Shown one piece after another: positions 1-5,865 of a DNA stretch of 9,889 nucleotides (the stretch's first letter is position 1; every line of letters starts with the position of its first letter). The notes under the pieces were generated by a model. The model saw nothing but the letters and a program-made list of their open reading frames with translations. It was not told the DNA's origin and did not search any database. The translations under genes and the position numbers were made by a program. The stretch is from JBBQHM01 sp038323965 (GTDB lineage Bacteria; Verrucomicrobiota; Verrucomicrobiia; Chthoniobacterales; UBA10450). The stretch is taken from the NCBI GenBank assembly GCA_038323965.1, contig JBBQHM010000084.1, positions 1 to 9,889 of the forward strand, written 5' to 3'.

Positions 1-1
1 C

Positions 2-244
2 ATGCCTTTTCGGAGGATCGACTTTGGTGACACCGACGACAAAGCCCGCCACGACCGAATGGTGTCGTTAGCCAATCGGATGGTGGTATTGCACAAACAA
101 CTCGCCACGACCAAAACCATTCACGACGACAACAGCATCAAGCGTCAAATCGATTCGACCAATGCGCAGATCGACGAGCTCGTCTATGAGCTTTACGGCT
201 TGAGCGCCGACGAAATCAAAATCGTCGAGGGCGCGGCGAAATGA
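2..244 (+). CDS. C-terminal end of an Eco57I/type IIG-like restriction-modification DNA methyltransferase (partial)
   Basis: Only the last ~80 residues are visible; the reading frame is open to the left edge, so the Met at base 2 is probably internal. The PFRRIDFGDTDDKARHDRMV stretch, a helical segment (MVSLANRM..LHKQLA) and the ending QIDELVYELYGLSADEIKIVE are what I know as the extreme C-terminus of large fused methyltransferase/restriction proteins with a TaqI-like C-terminal specificity region (Eco57I-type, type IIG). In the full protein this end follows the target-recognition domain and is not catalytic. No methylase motif (NPPY) or nuclease motif can be seen because that part lies outside the window. 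The TGA stop overlaps the next ATG (ATGA, 241-244), which implies translational coupling to the DUF6883-like gene. A diverged second copy of this tail lies at about 1670-1868. I am confident in the family and less so in the subtype. Confidence 0.7.
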   Translation: MPFRRIDFGDTDDKARHDRMVSLANRMVVLHKQLATTKTIHDDNSIKRQIDSTNAQIDELVYELYGLSADEIKIVEGAAK

Positions 245-579
245 AGCTGGCTAATCCTGATCTGCTGATTGTCGAGCAGGAGAAGATCACCGATTATCTA
301 CTCAATGCCGCACATCCCGACAACGGCGGCAAGGCTCAATTCTTTTTCTCGGCCGGTTTCAGCAGAGAAGGCTGGCAAATGCTGGCGGCCGCTTTTCAGC
401 AGTTGGCGGGAACGTTTCTTGTCACGAAAAAGGTCGAATCAGCGCACGGTATCAAGTATGTTGTCGATGGTAAGATGACGACGCCGAGCGGTAAGATGTG
501 CGAAGTGCGGACGATTTGGATCATTGATAAAGGAGAGAAAATGCCACGGCTTGTCACAGCATACCCCAACGAGAAATGA
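241..579 (+). CDS. DUF6883-like small protein
   Basis: A 112-residue soluble protein without signal peptide or membrane segment. It reads as a complete DUF6883 domain: KITDYLLNAAHPDNGGKAQF at about residues 15-34, FFFSAGFSREGW to residue 45, GIKYVVDGKMTTPSGK at about 70-85, then VRTIWIIDKGEKMPRLVTAYP at the end. The conserved HP..GGKA..F block followed by a C-terminal beta-rich V.T.W.I...PRLVTAYP block is the signature I recognise for this family. Its biochemical function is not established to my knowledge. Related domains occur in toxin-like contexts, so a toxin role is inference only. It starts on ATGA with the methyltransferase stop and its own stop overlaps the next start (576-579), so it sits inside a tightly coupled series. 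DUF6883 and DUF4926 genes as neighbours is a pairing I recall from other genomes. Confidence 0.75.
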   Translation: MKLANPDLLIVEQEKITDYLLNAAHPDNGGKAQFFFSAGFSREGWQMLAAAFQQLAGTFLVTKKVESAHGIKYVVDGKMTTPSGKMCEVRTIWIIDKGEKMPRLVTAYPNEK

Positions 580-818
580 AGATGAACAAGATCAAGGAAC
601 ACGAACGAGTGGTGCTAAAATCAGCAGTGCCGGCCGAAGGATTGGAGGCCGGGGATGTTGGCACAGTTGTTCATGTTTACCGCGACGGTGAAGCTTACGA
701 AGTCGAATTTGTAACGCTCGACGGCCATACGGCGGCAGTCGTAACTCTGGAGGCGACGCAGGTTCGTCCGGTCAGCCGTCGTGAAATTACACACGCACGC
801 GAGTTGGCTGCGACATGA
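576..818 (+). CDS. DUF4926-like small beta-barrel protein
   Basis: An 80-residue protein matching the compact DUF4926 pattern: EHERVVLKSAVPAEGLEAGD, then VGTVVHVYRDGEAYEVEF at about residues 29-46, then the GHTAAVVTLEATQVRPV ending. The alternation of glycines and beta strands suggests an SH3-like small barrel (structural inference). It has no signal peptide or membrane segment. The start at 576 overlaps the upstream stop as ATGA; a second Met two codons later (582) is an alternative. Its stop overlaps the following start at 815-818. The position directly behind the DUF6883-like gene suggests the two act together, possibly as toxin and neutralising partner, but nothing in the sequence proves this. 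The family is not functionally characterised as far as I know. Confidence 0.75.
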   Translation: MKMNKIKEHERVVLKSAVPAEGLEAGDVGTVVHVYRDGEAYEVEFVTLDGHTAAVVTLEATQVRPVSRREITHARELAAT

Positions 819-1600
819 TACAGGCGCGACGGAACGTACGAAGTGATGGGACAGCCGGGTTCTGCAAGCTTTGCGGGAAAGAGAGAGACCTTTGCAAGTC
901 ACATGTGTTGCCAGAGATGGCGTATAGCGAGGTAACTAATTGGGAGTCACATCCCAGAATGGTAGTTGTGCGTGATGTAGCGGAAGGTCGAATCTCAGAC
1001 TTAAGCCAACAGACAGGCTACTGGGAGCGCCTGCTTTGTAAGCAGTGTGAAGGGCAGTTTAACAAATACGAAACCTACGCTGCAAAGCATCTCCTGAATG
1101 TAGACCTACCGACCCCTAGAAATACGGCGGATCGTATGATTACTTTGAGGGTTGATGATTACCGCCTCCTCAAGCTCTTCCTCATGTCTGTTTTATGGCG
1201 CGTAGGCGTTGCGACTGGTGATTTCTTTCGCTGCGTCGATCTTGGTCCACACGAAGCCAGGCTGCGCGAGATGCTCCATACAGAAAACCCCGGTGAACCC
1301 GATGATTACGGATGTCTGATAACTCCGCTTCTGCCGGAACCAGAAATTCCGGTTGAAACCATCGTCGCAATGCCGAGAGCCACCCGACTTGACGGGCATA
1401 ACGGCTATCTTTTGGTCTTTCGACGATTTGCGTTTCAATATTTCATCTCACGACACCAAATTCCGATTGGAGTGAAGGAAGCCTTTCTTAATAAAGACGG
1501 GCAACTCAGGATGGTGTGGGCGCGGATCACGCATTTTGAGCCATTGCGGCAGCTCTTGAATCGATGCGTCAGCGCAATCCATCGCGAGTCCGCCGCTTAA
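815..1600 (+). CDS. Uncharacterised protein with HNH-like (treble-clef) zinc-binding N-terminal region
   Basis: A 261-residue protein. Residues 17-20 form C-x2-C (FCKLCGKERDLC), S29-H30 fall in KSHVLPE, and a second C-x2-C at 75-78 lies in LLCKQCEGQFNKYETY. The order CxxC ... SH(I/V)xPE ... LLCxxCE..F..YE.Y matches a widespread family of hypothetical proteins whose core resembles the HNH/treble-clef zinc fold. Canonical HNH nucleases have CH and a nearby Lys after the second knuckle; here Glu follows it, so nuclease activity is uncertain. The remaining ~180 residues are a predicted mixed alpha/beta region with no recognised motif. The start overlaps the DUF4926-like stop (ATGA), making it the last of a coupled series. 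One hand-counted 60-base sample (901-960) is about 47% GC against about 63% in an aspS sample (2401-2460), which fits acquired DNA. It may be a defence effector, but that is inference. Confidence 0.7.
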   Translation: MIQARRNVRSDGTAGFCKLCGKERDLCKSHVLPEMAYSEVTNWESHPRMVVVRDVAEGRISDLSQQTGYWERLLCKQCEGQFNKYETYAAKHLLNVDLPTPRNTADRMITLRVDDYRLLKLFLMSVLWRVGVATGDFFRCVDLGPHEARLREMLHTENPGEPDDYGCLITPLLPEPEIPVETIVAMPRATRLDGHNGYLLVFRRFAFQYFISRHQIPIGVKEAFLNKDGQLRMVWARITHFEPLRQLLNRCVSAIHRESAA

Positions 1601-1622
1601 TTGCGCACGCTGGCATTTCCTT

Positions 1623-1637
1623 CGAAGCTCTGCTTCG
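1623..1637. repeat. Short perfect inverted repeat after the HNH-like gene
   Basis: cgaagc / tct / gcttcg gives a 6-bp stem with a 3-base loop, 23 bases after the HNH-like stop codon. No T-run follows, so it is a weak terminator candidate at best. It lies where the cassette ends and the methyltransferase-tail copy begins. Confidence 0.3.
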
Positions 1638-1669
1638 TCAGTCACCGCTAAACCCGCGAATGATGATCG

Positions 1670-1868
1670 ACATGATCGGATGGTGTCGTTAGTCGAGCGG
1701 ATGCTGGCGTTACACAAACAACTCGCCGCGGCCAAAACCGCGCACACCCAAACGACCTTCCAGCGCCAGATCGATGCGACCGATGGGCAGATCGACAAGC
1801 TGGTCTATGAGCTTTACGGCTTGAGCGCCGACGAAATCAAAGTCGTGGAAGAATCGGCCGCGCGATAA
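1670..1868 (+). pseudogene. Remnant second copy of the methyltransferase C-terminus
   Basis: From the Met at 1680 the frame encodes 62 residues, beginning MVSLVERMLALHKQLAAAKT and ending LVYELYGLSADEIKVVEESAAR. It aligns without gaps to the methyltransferase tail at 59-244: I count 39 identities in the 57 positions up to the shared VE. The frame stays open upstream to 1599, but that part (NCARWHFLRSSASSVTAKPAND) does not match the family, and the similarity starts near RHDRM. This is therefore the detached 3' end of a larger gene and probably not a functional protein. A 39-base block (182-220 and 1803-1841) is identical in both copies. It could be the displaced tail of an original methyltransferase gene after cassette insertion, or the relic of a tandem second gene. 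A short expressed peptide cannot be excluded. Confidence 0.65.
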
Positions 1869-1869
1869 T

Positions 1870-2097
1870 TTACGGCCACCACTCGTACAACTCTGCCGGG
1901 TTCATGCCGTGGCGCACCCAGCGGCGGGCCTCTGCCTGCACTTTCTCTTCGCTCCATCCTGGATGACGCACGCGCACCGACTCGATTTTGAATCGCCGCG
2001 CTGCTTCCGTGAAACGCAACCCACGTTCCAGTCGTTGCTGCAATGTCATTGCGCGCAACGCCGCGATGTCGTCCGGGTCGGGTTGGTAAGGTGACAT
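1870..2097 (-). CDS. Small uncharacterised protein
   Basis: A 75-residue charged, helical protein: DIAALRAMTLQQRLERGLRF at about residues 10-29, an AARRFK segment, then VRHPGWSEEKVQAEARRWV at about 43-61 and an ending ELYEWWP. The pattern LRAMT..QRL ... A.R.K ... R..HP.WSEE.V..E.RR matches a family of short hypothetical proteins I know from soil bacteria (Verrucomicrobia, Planctomycetes); no function is assigned. It has no signal peptide or membrane segment. It lies 89 bases downstream of aspS on the same strand and could be read from that transcript. Its stop is one base from the end of the methyltransferase remnant, convergent with it. No clear Shine-Dalgarno precedes the ATG at 2097; the start region is made of a short repeated motif. 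Confidence 0.6.
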   Translation of the reverse strand: MSPYQPDPDDIAALRAMTLQQRLERGLRFTEAARRFKIESVRVRHPGWSEEKVQAEARRWVRHGMNPAELYEWWP

Positions 2098-2118
2098 CCT
2101 GAAATCCGGTTAATCCTG
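2096..2118. repeat. Three short iterations of atcc[t/g]g
   Basis: atcctg (2096), atccgg (2104) and atcctg (2113) occur at 8-9 base spacing, with aa/taa between them. They lie between aspS and the small gene and run into its start codon. I recall similar strings, such as taatcctg, being scattered between genes in several Verrucomicrobia and related genomes. Three copies in 23 bases is suggestive but could be chance. Confidence 0.35.
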
Positions 2119-2186
2119 TCTGCTCTTCTTATCATCGGCGCGCTTGACGCCAAACTCGCGCACCTAAGGACGAATCAGTTGGGGTT

Positions 2187-4016
2187 TTACTCGATCAGCG
2201 GCTCCGCGATCAATGATTTATCGATGGCCACCGCGATCCTTAAATCGCGCAACTGGCGCGCGTCAACGCTGGCCGGCGATTGCGACATCAAATCCTGCCC
2301 GCGATTATTCTTCGGGAACGCCATCACTTCACGGATCGAGTCTTCGCCGCAAATCAGCATGACCAAGCGGTCGAGGCCGAACGCGATTCCGCCGTGCGGC
2401 GGCGCGCCGAGTCGAAACGCGCGCAGGAGATGGCCAAACATTTCCTGTTGCTGCTGCTCGTTGATGCCGAGAACGCCAAACATTTTTGCCTGCAAATCCG
2501 GCTCGTGAATTCGAATACTCCCGCCGCCGATCTCCACCCCGTTCAGGACAACGTCGTAGGCTTCGGCGCGGACCTCGGCGAACTTCTGCTCCTCGATCAG
2601 CGATAAATCCTCGGCCTGCGGCCGTGTGAACGGATGATGCACTGCATTCCATTTGTTGTCCTCGCCGCTCCACTGCAGCAGCGGAAAATCAGTGACCCAG
2701 AGAAAATCAAGCACGTCCGGGCCGGGCGTTAACCCGAGAATTTCCGCGGCGCGCAGCCGCAACCGCCCTAGCACTTCGCAGGCGACATCCCATTGATCGG
2801 CCGCGAACAAGACCAGGTCGCCTTCCTCAAGCTGAAGCCGTGATCTGAGCGCTTCCTTCTCGGCCTCGGAGAAGAACTTCACGATGGGCGATTTCCAGTC
2901 GCCATTCTCGATTTTGATGAAGGCAAGACCCTTCGCGCCGAAATTTTTCGCAATTGCAGTCAGCTCATCGATCTGGCCAATCGTAATTCCGGCAAATCCT
3001 TTCGCATTGATCGCCTTTACCACTCCGCCATTGTCGAGCGCCCCGCGAAAAACTTTGAAGCCGCTCTCGCGAAATGTGTCGCCGAAATCAACGAGCTGCA
3101 TTCCGAAACGGCGGTCAGGTTTGTCGCTTCCGAACGTGCCGACCGCCTCCTTGTAGGTCAGCCGATCGAAGGGCGTTTTGATTTCGATGTCGCGCGCCTC
3201 ACGGAAAACCGCCGCCAGCATTCCTTCCGTTAGCGCGTAGATGTCGTCCGGCCGCACGAACGACGCTTCGACGTCGATCTGGGAAAATTCCGGTTGCCGA
3301 TCTGCGCGCAGATCTTCGTCGCGAAAACATTTCGCAATTTGAAAATATTTCTCCACCCCCGCGACCATGAGGAGCTGCTTGTATTGCTGCGGTGCCTGCG
3401 GCAACGCATAGAACTTTCCGGGGCTCGACCTGCTTGGCACCAGAAAATCGCGTGCGCCTTCGGGCGTGCTTTTCGACAGGATTGGGGTTTCGACTTCAAC
3501 AAATCCCTGCTCGTCGAGAAAGTCGCGCGCCGCTTTCGTGACGCGATGACGCAGCCGCAGATTGCGCGCCAGCTGCGGACGCCGCAGATCGAAATAACGA
3601 TACGTCAGCCGCAGATCTTCGTTGCTGATGTCGGCATCGAGAGGGAACGGGAGCGCCTCGGCGCGATTCAAAATTACCAGCGTATCCGGGACCAGTTCGA
3701 CATCGCCGGTCGCCAGATTGGCGTTTTCAGTTCCGGCGACGCGCGCCGCAACTTTTCCGACAACCTGGATTACGTCTTCACTGCGCAATCCGTGGGCCTG
3801 CTGCGCCAATTCCGCGTTTTCTTCCGGGCGGAAGACGACTTGCGTCAATCCTTCGCGGTCGCGCAAATCGATAAAAATCACGCCGCCGTGATCTCGACGC
3901 ACATGCACCCAGCCGGCCAGCGTCGCGGCGCGACCTATGTCGCTTTTGCGCAACTCATTGCAGTGGTGGGTGCGATAACTGGTCATTCCGAGCGAAGTCG
4001 AGGAACCCCGTTGCAT
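2187..4016 (-). CDS. aspS: Aspartyl-tRNA synthetase, bacterial type, probably non-discriminating
   Basis: Class II synthetase charging tRNA with aspartate in the cytoplasm. Visible in order (609-residue numbering): OB-fold anticodon domain with GWVHVRRDHGGVIFIDLRD (35-53); motif 1 region FVEVETPIL (172-180); LPQAPQQYKQLLM (205-217); motif 2 FRDEDLRADRQPEFSQID (231-248); GAD insertion about 290-410; motif 3 GGIAFGLDRL (542-551). His in RRDH and Gly95 sit where the Pseudomonas aeruginosa enzyme has its tRNA-Asn-permitting His and Gly, so it probably also makes Asp-tRNA(Asn) for GatCAB. The start at 4016 overlaps the hisS stop as TAATG. Family alignment (MTSYRTHHCNELR) points instead to Met11 at 3986; the 10 residues before it come from a repeat element. 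hisS lies directly upstream, so the two are likely one transcript. No strong Shine-Dalgarno precedes either start. Confidence 0.97.
   Translation of the reverse strand: MQRGSSTSLGMTSYRTHHCNELRKSDIGRAATLAGWVHVRRDHGGVIFIDLRDREGLTQVVFRPEENAELAQQAHGLRSEDVIQVVGKVAARVAGTENANLATGDVELVPDTLVILNRAEALPFPLDADISNEDLRLTYRYFDLRRPQLARNLRLRHRVTKAARDFLDEQGFVEVETPILSKSTPEGARDFLVPSRSSPGKFYALPQAPQQYKQLLMVAGVEKYFQIAKCFRDEDLRADRQPEFSQIDVEASFVRPDDIYALTEGMLAAVFREARDIEIKTPFDRLTYKEAVGTFGSDKPDRRFGMQLVDFGDTFRESGFKVFRGALDNGGVVKAINAKGFAGITIGQIDELTAIAKNFGAKGLAFIKIENGDWKSPIVKFFSEAEKEALRSRLQLEEGDLVLFAADQWDVACEVLGRLRLRAAEILGLTPGPDVLDFLWVTDFPLLQWSGEDNKWNAVHHPFTRPQAEDLSLIEEQKFAEVRAEAYDVVLNGVEIGGGSIRIHEPDLQAKMFGVLGINEQQQQEMFGHLLRAFRLGAPPHGGIAFGLDRLVMLICGEDSIREVMAFPKNNRGQDLMSQSPASVDARQLRDLRIAVAIDKSLIAEPLIE
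3982..4009. repeat. Palindromic repeat element, left copy (start of aspS)
   Basis: A 28-base element, gtcattccgagcg followed by aagtcgaggaacccc. It is the inverted counterpart of 4036-4073, apart from a 10-base insertion in that copy. Its - strand reading supplies the GSSTSLG part of the N-terminal extension of AspRS. Elements of this consensus are, from memory, abundant in Acidobacteria and soil Verrucomicrobia genomes, where they behave like REP sequences. Confidence 0.65.
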
Positions 4017-5314
4017 TAGCTTTCGCTTTGGCCGCGGGATCCCTCGACTCCGCTCCGCTGCGCTCGAGATGACAAGCTGGGCAGCATCGCGAGATGCGCA
4101 AGAAGCTCGTCACTGGCGACAAGCTCTTGCTCGCCTGTCGCCAGATTTTTCACCGCGACCTTTGGCCATTCATCTCCGAATAAAACCGCAGTGCGCGCGC
4201 CGAGTTGCTCGGCCATCTGGAATTGTTTCCCAACCTTCGCGGCGACCAGTGAGTAATCGACGCGCAAACCGCGATCGCGCAGCTGCTGGATCGCTGCCAG
4301 TGCATCCGGACGACGCTCTTCTTTCGCGATGATGGCGTAAATGCTGGTTGAGTTTTCCAGACGAACCGCTTCCGAAAGCTGCGCCAACGCAGCGGGCGTC
4401 TCCCGAATCAGCTCGCCCAGGACGACGTCGCCGATGGCGAATCCCAGAGCCGGCAGCGAAACCGCGCCATCGCTAAGTTGCGCAATTAGATTGTCGTATC
4501 GCCCTCCGCCAGCGATCGCGCGAAATTTTCCGGCACGATCAAAAACTTCGAACACGATGCCCGTGTAATAGGCAAGACCACGCACAATTCGCACATCGAC
4601 GGCAGCGAAGTCCGCCAGTCCACGCACACGTAATCCTGCCATCACTTTATCCAATCTCTCGCTCCGACTCCCCTTCTCCAGGATCTCAAGGATCGGTGCG
4701 GCGAGGTCACCCAGTCGCGCGGCGGTTTTCTCGCGCGGATCGCGCTCCGACTTGTCGATGGCCTGCAAAATTTCCGGCCAGCGATCCTGCGAGACGTCTC
4801 GCGTCTTTAAAAAATCCGTCCAGAATTCCCGATCACTGATACGAACGACAAGGTCACCAGCTTTGAATCCGAAGGCACGCAACAGATCGATGGCGAGGGC
4901 GATGAGCTCGATATCGGCTTCGATCGACATCTCGCCCATGATGTCGCAGTTGAGTTGAAAATGTTCCCGCAGCCGGCCGCGCTGCTGCTTTTCGTAGCGA
5001 AAACACTGCGGGATTGAGAACCACTTCAGCGGTTTCTTGAACGCGCGTTCGTTCGCCGCTACCACGCGTGCCAGCGTCGGCGTGAGCTCGGGACGCATCG
5101 CGACTTCGCGGTCGCCTTTGTCCGTGAAATTAAATAGCTGCCCGACAATCTCGTCGCCGCTCTTTTTTTTGTACAACTCCGTCGGCTCGAGCACGGGACC
5201 ATCCCATTCCACAAAGCCGTAACGGCGCGCCACCGCGCGCCAGCGCGCGAAAATGTAGTTACGCGTGGCGCATGCTTCCGGCAGAAAATCGCGAAACCCA
5301 GGGAGAGATTGCAT
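4016..5314 (-). CDS. hisS: Histidyl-tRNA synthetase
   Basis: Class II synthetase charging tRNA-His in the cytoplasm; 432 residues, a usual length. Visible: LPGFRDFLPE start (4-13); AMRPELTPTLAR (72-83); motif 2 with FRYEKQQRGRLREHFQLNCDI (105-125); the HisRS-specific RGLAYYTG (245-252); AGGGRYDNL (268-276); motif 3 as LGFAIGDVVLGEL (290-302); C-terminal anticodon-binding domain about 325-410. Motif 3 lacks the usual Glu-Arg after GFAIG and has Asp-Val instead, a variant I know from a HisRS subgroup that includes plant organellar enzymes (GFGFGD). The last ~18 residues (SLSSRAQRSGVEGSRGQSES) derive from a palindromic repeat and are probably a dispensable extension. The stop overlaps the aspS start (TAATG). 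The start at 5314 gives the canonical MQSLPGFRDF; only a weak GGTGA lies upstream. Confidence 0.97.
   Translation of the reverse strand: MQSLPGFRDFLPEACATRNYIFARWRAVARRYGFVEWDGPVLEPTELYKKKSGDEIVGQLFNFTDKGDREVAMRPELTPTLARVVAANERAFKKPLKWFSIPQCFRYEKQQRGRLREHFQLNCDIMGEMSIEADIELIALAIDLLRAFGFKAGDLVVRISDREFWTDFLKTRDVSQDRWPEILQAIDKSERDPREKTAARLGDLAAPILEILEKGSRSERLDKVMAGLRVRGLADFAAVDVRIVRGLAYYTGIVFEVFDRAGKFRAIAGGGRYDNLIAQLSDGAVSLPALGFAIGDVVLGELIRETPAALAQLSEAVRLENSTSIYAIIAKEERRPDALAAIQQLRDRGLRVDYSLVAAKVGKQFQMAEQLGARTAVLFGDEWPKVAVKNLATGEQELVASDELLAHLAMLPSLSSRAQRSGVEGSRGQSES
4036..4073. repeat. Palindromic repeat element, right copy (end of hisS)
   Basis: A 38-base element running gggatccctcgactccgc, then tccgctgcgctcgagatgac. 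It is inverted relative to 3982-4009 and carries 10 extra bases. Read on the - strand it encodes SSRAQRSGVEGSR at the C-terminus of HisRS, a peptide typical of mobile palindromic repeats that have entered coding sequence. The 26 bases between the two arms hold the hisS stop and the overlapping aspS ATG. Confidence 0.65.
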
Positions 5315-5341
5315 CTAGTCGGTCACCACGAAGCAACCGCG

Positions 5342-5362
5342 CACTTCGCCTTTTACGAAGTG
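5342..5362. promoter_or_regulatory. Hairpin in the hisS leader / divergent intergenic region
   Basis: cacttcg and cgaagtg form a perfect 7-bp stem around a 7-base loop, 28 bases upstream of hisS in the 128-base gap between hisS and the divergent secreted-protein gene. No T-run follows on either strand, so it is not a simple terminator. It could be an operator-like palindrome or an mRNA leader stem for hisS. No confident -35/-10 pair was seen for either gene. Confidence 0.35.
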
Positions 5363-5442
5363 AAGTTGAATAAACTCGCCGCCAGCAGAGTCGGAGTTCA
5401 GCACAGCGGAGAGCATCCGTTTAACCAATCAAAAGAACAAAC

Positions 5443-5865
5443 ATGAAACAAACTACAATCATTCGGACCATCGTCGGAGCGAGCTGCGCGGTGGCGCTTT
5501 CCGCTTTCGCACAAACCAGCACGACCACGACCTCAACCAACCCTGTGACCGGCACTAGCGTGTCGGAGACCACGACCAGCGACGCCTCCGGCAGCTTCGT
5601 GTCCTACACCCCGGGCGTTGATTATTTCAGCTTCCGCACCGCCGTCGGCGCGGAGCCCACGAAGTATTACTACACTAAAGACACCACGATCGTTGATCCT
5701 GACGGCCACACCGTCGCATGGACTGCCGTTCGCCCTGATATGCCAGCGAAAGTTACCTACATGAAGGTGGGCGACCGCATCGTGGTAAAGAATGTTGTGC
5801 TAACGAAACCAGTTGTTGAGAAAACCACCGACACGACAACGACCACGACCGTAGTCAAACCGTAA
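5443..5865 (+). CDS. Secreted Thr-rich protein of unknown function
   Basis: A 140-residue protein with a Sec signal peptide: MKQTTIIRT, a hydrophobic core IVGASCAVALSAF, and a likely cleavage after AFA before QTS (about residue 23). The mature protein starts with a Thr/Ser-rich stretch (TSTTTTST, then SETTTSD), has a central beta-rich domain (YTPGVDYFSFRT, KYYYTKDTTIVDPDGHTVAW, RPDMPAKVTYMKVGDRIVVK at about 54-115) and ends in a second Thr run (TTDTTTTTTVVKP). The Thr runs come from ACN codon repeats. I recall similar small periplasmic or surface proteins from Verrucomicrobia; no function is known. There is no lipobox. It is divergent from hisS, preceded by an A-rich leader with no clear Shine-Dalgarno, and followed by an intrinsic terminator, so it is probably monocistronic. 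Confidence 0.8.
   Translation: MKQTTIIRTIVGASCAVALSAFAQTSTTTTSTNPVTGTSVSETTTSDASGSFVSYTPGVDYFSFRTAVGAEPTKYYYTKDTTIVDPDGHTVAWTAVRPDMPAKVTYMKVGDRIVVKNVVLTKPVVEKTTDTTTTTTVVKP

Noticed and set aside
529..579. Strong Shine-Dalgarno-like AAAGGAG just before an ATG at 541
   Set aside because: The ATG is in frame inside the DUF6883-like gene and would give only 12 residues; the purine run encodes KGEK of that protein.
3294..4019. Long open frame on the + strand (241 codons)
   Set aside because: It lies wholly antisense to the well-supported aspS and has no recognisable motif or plausible composition; it reflects high GC.
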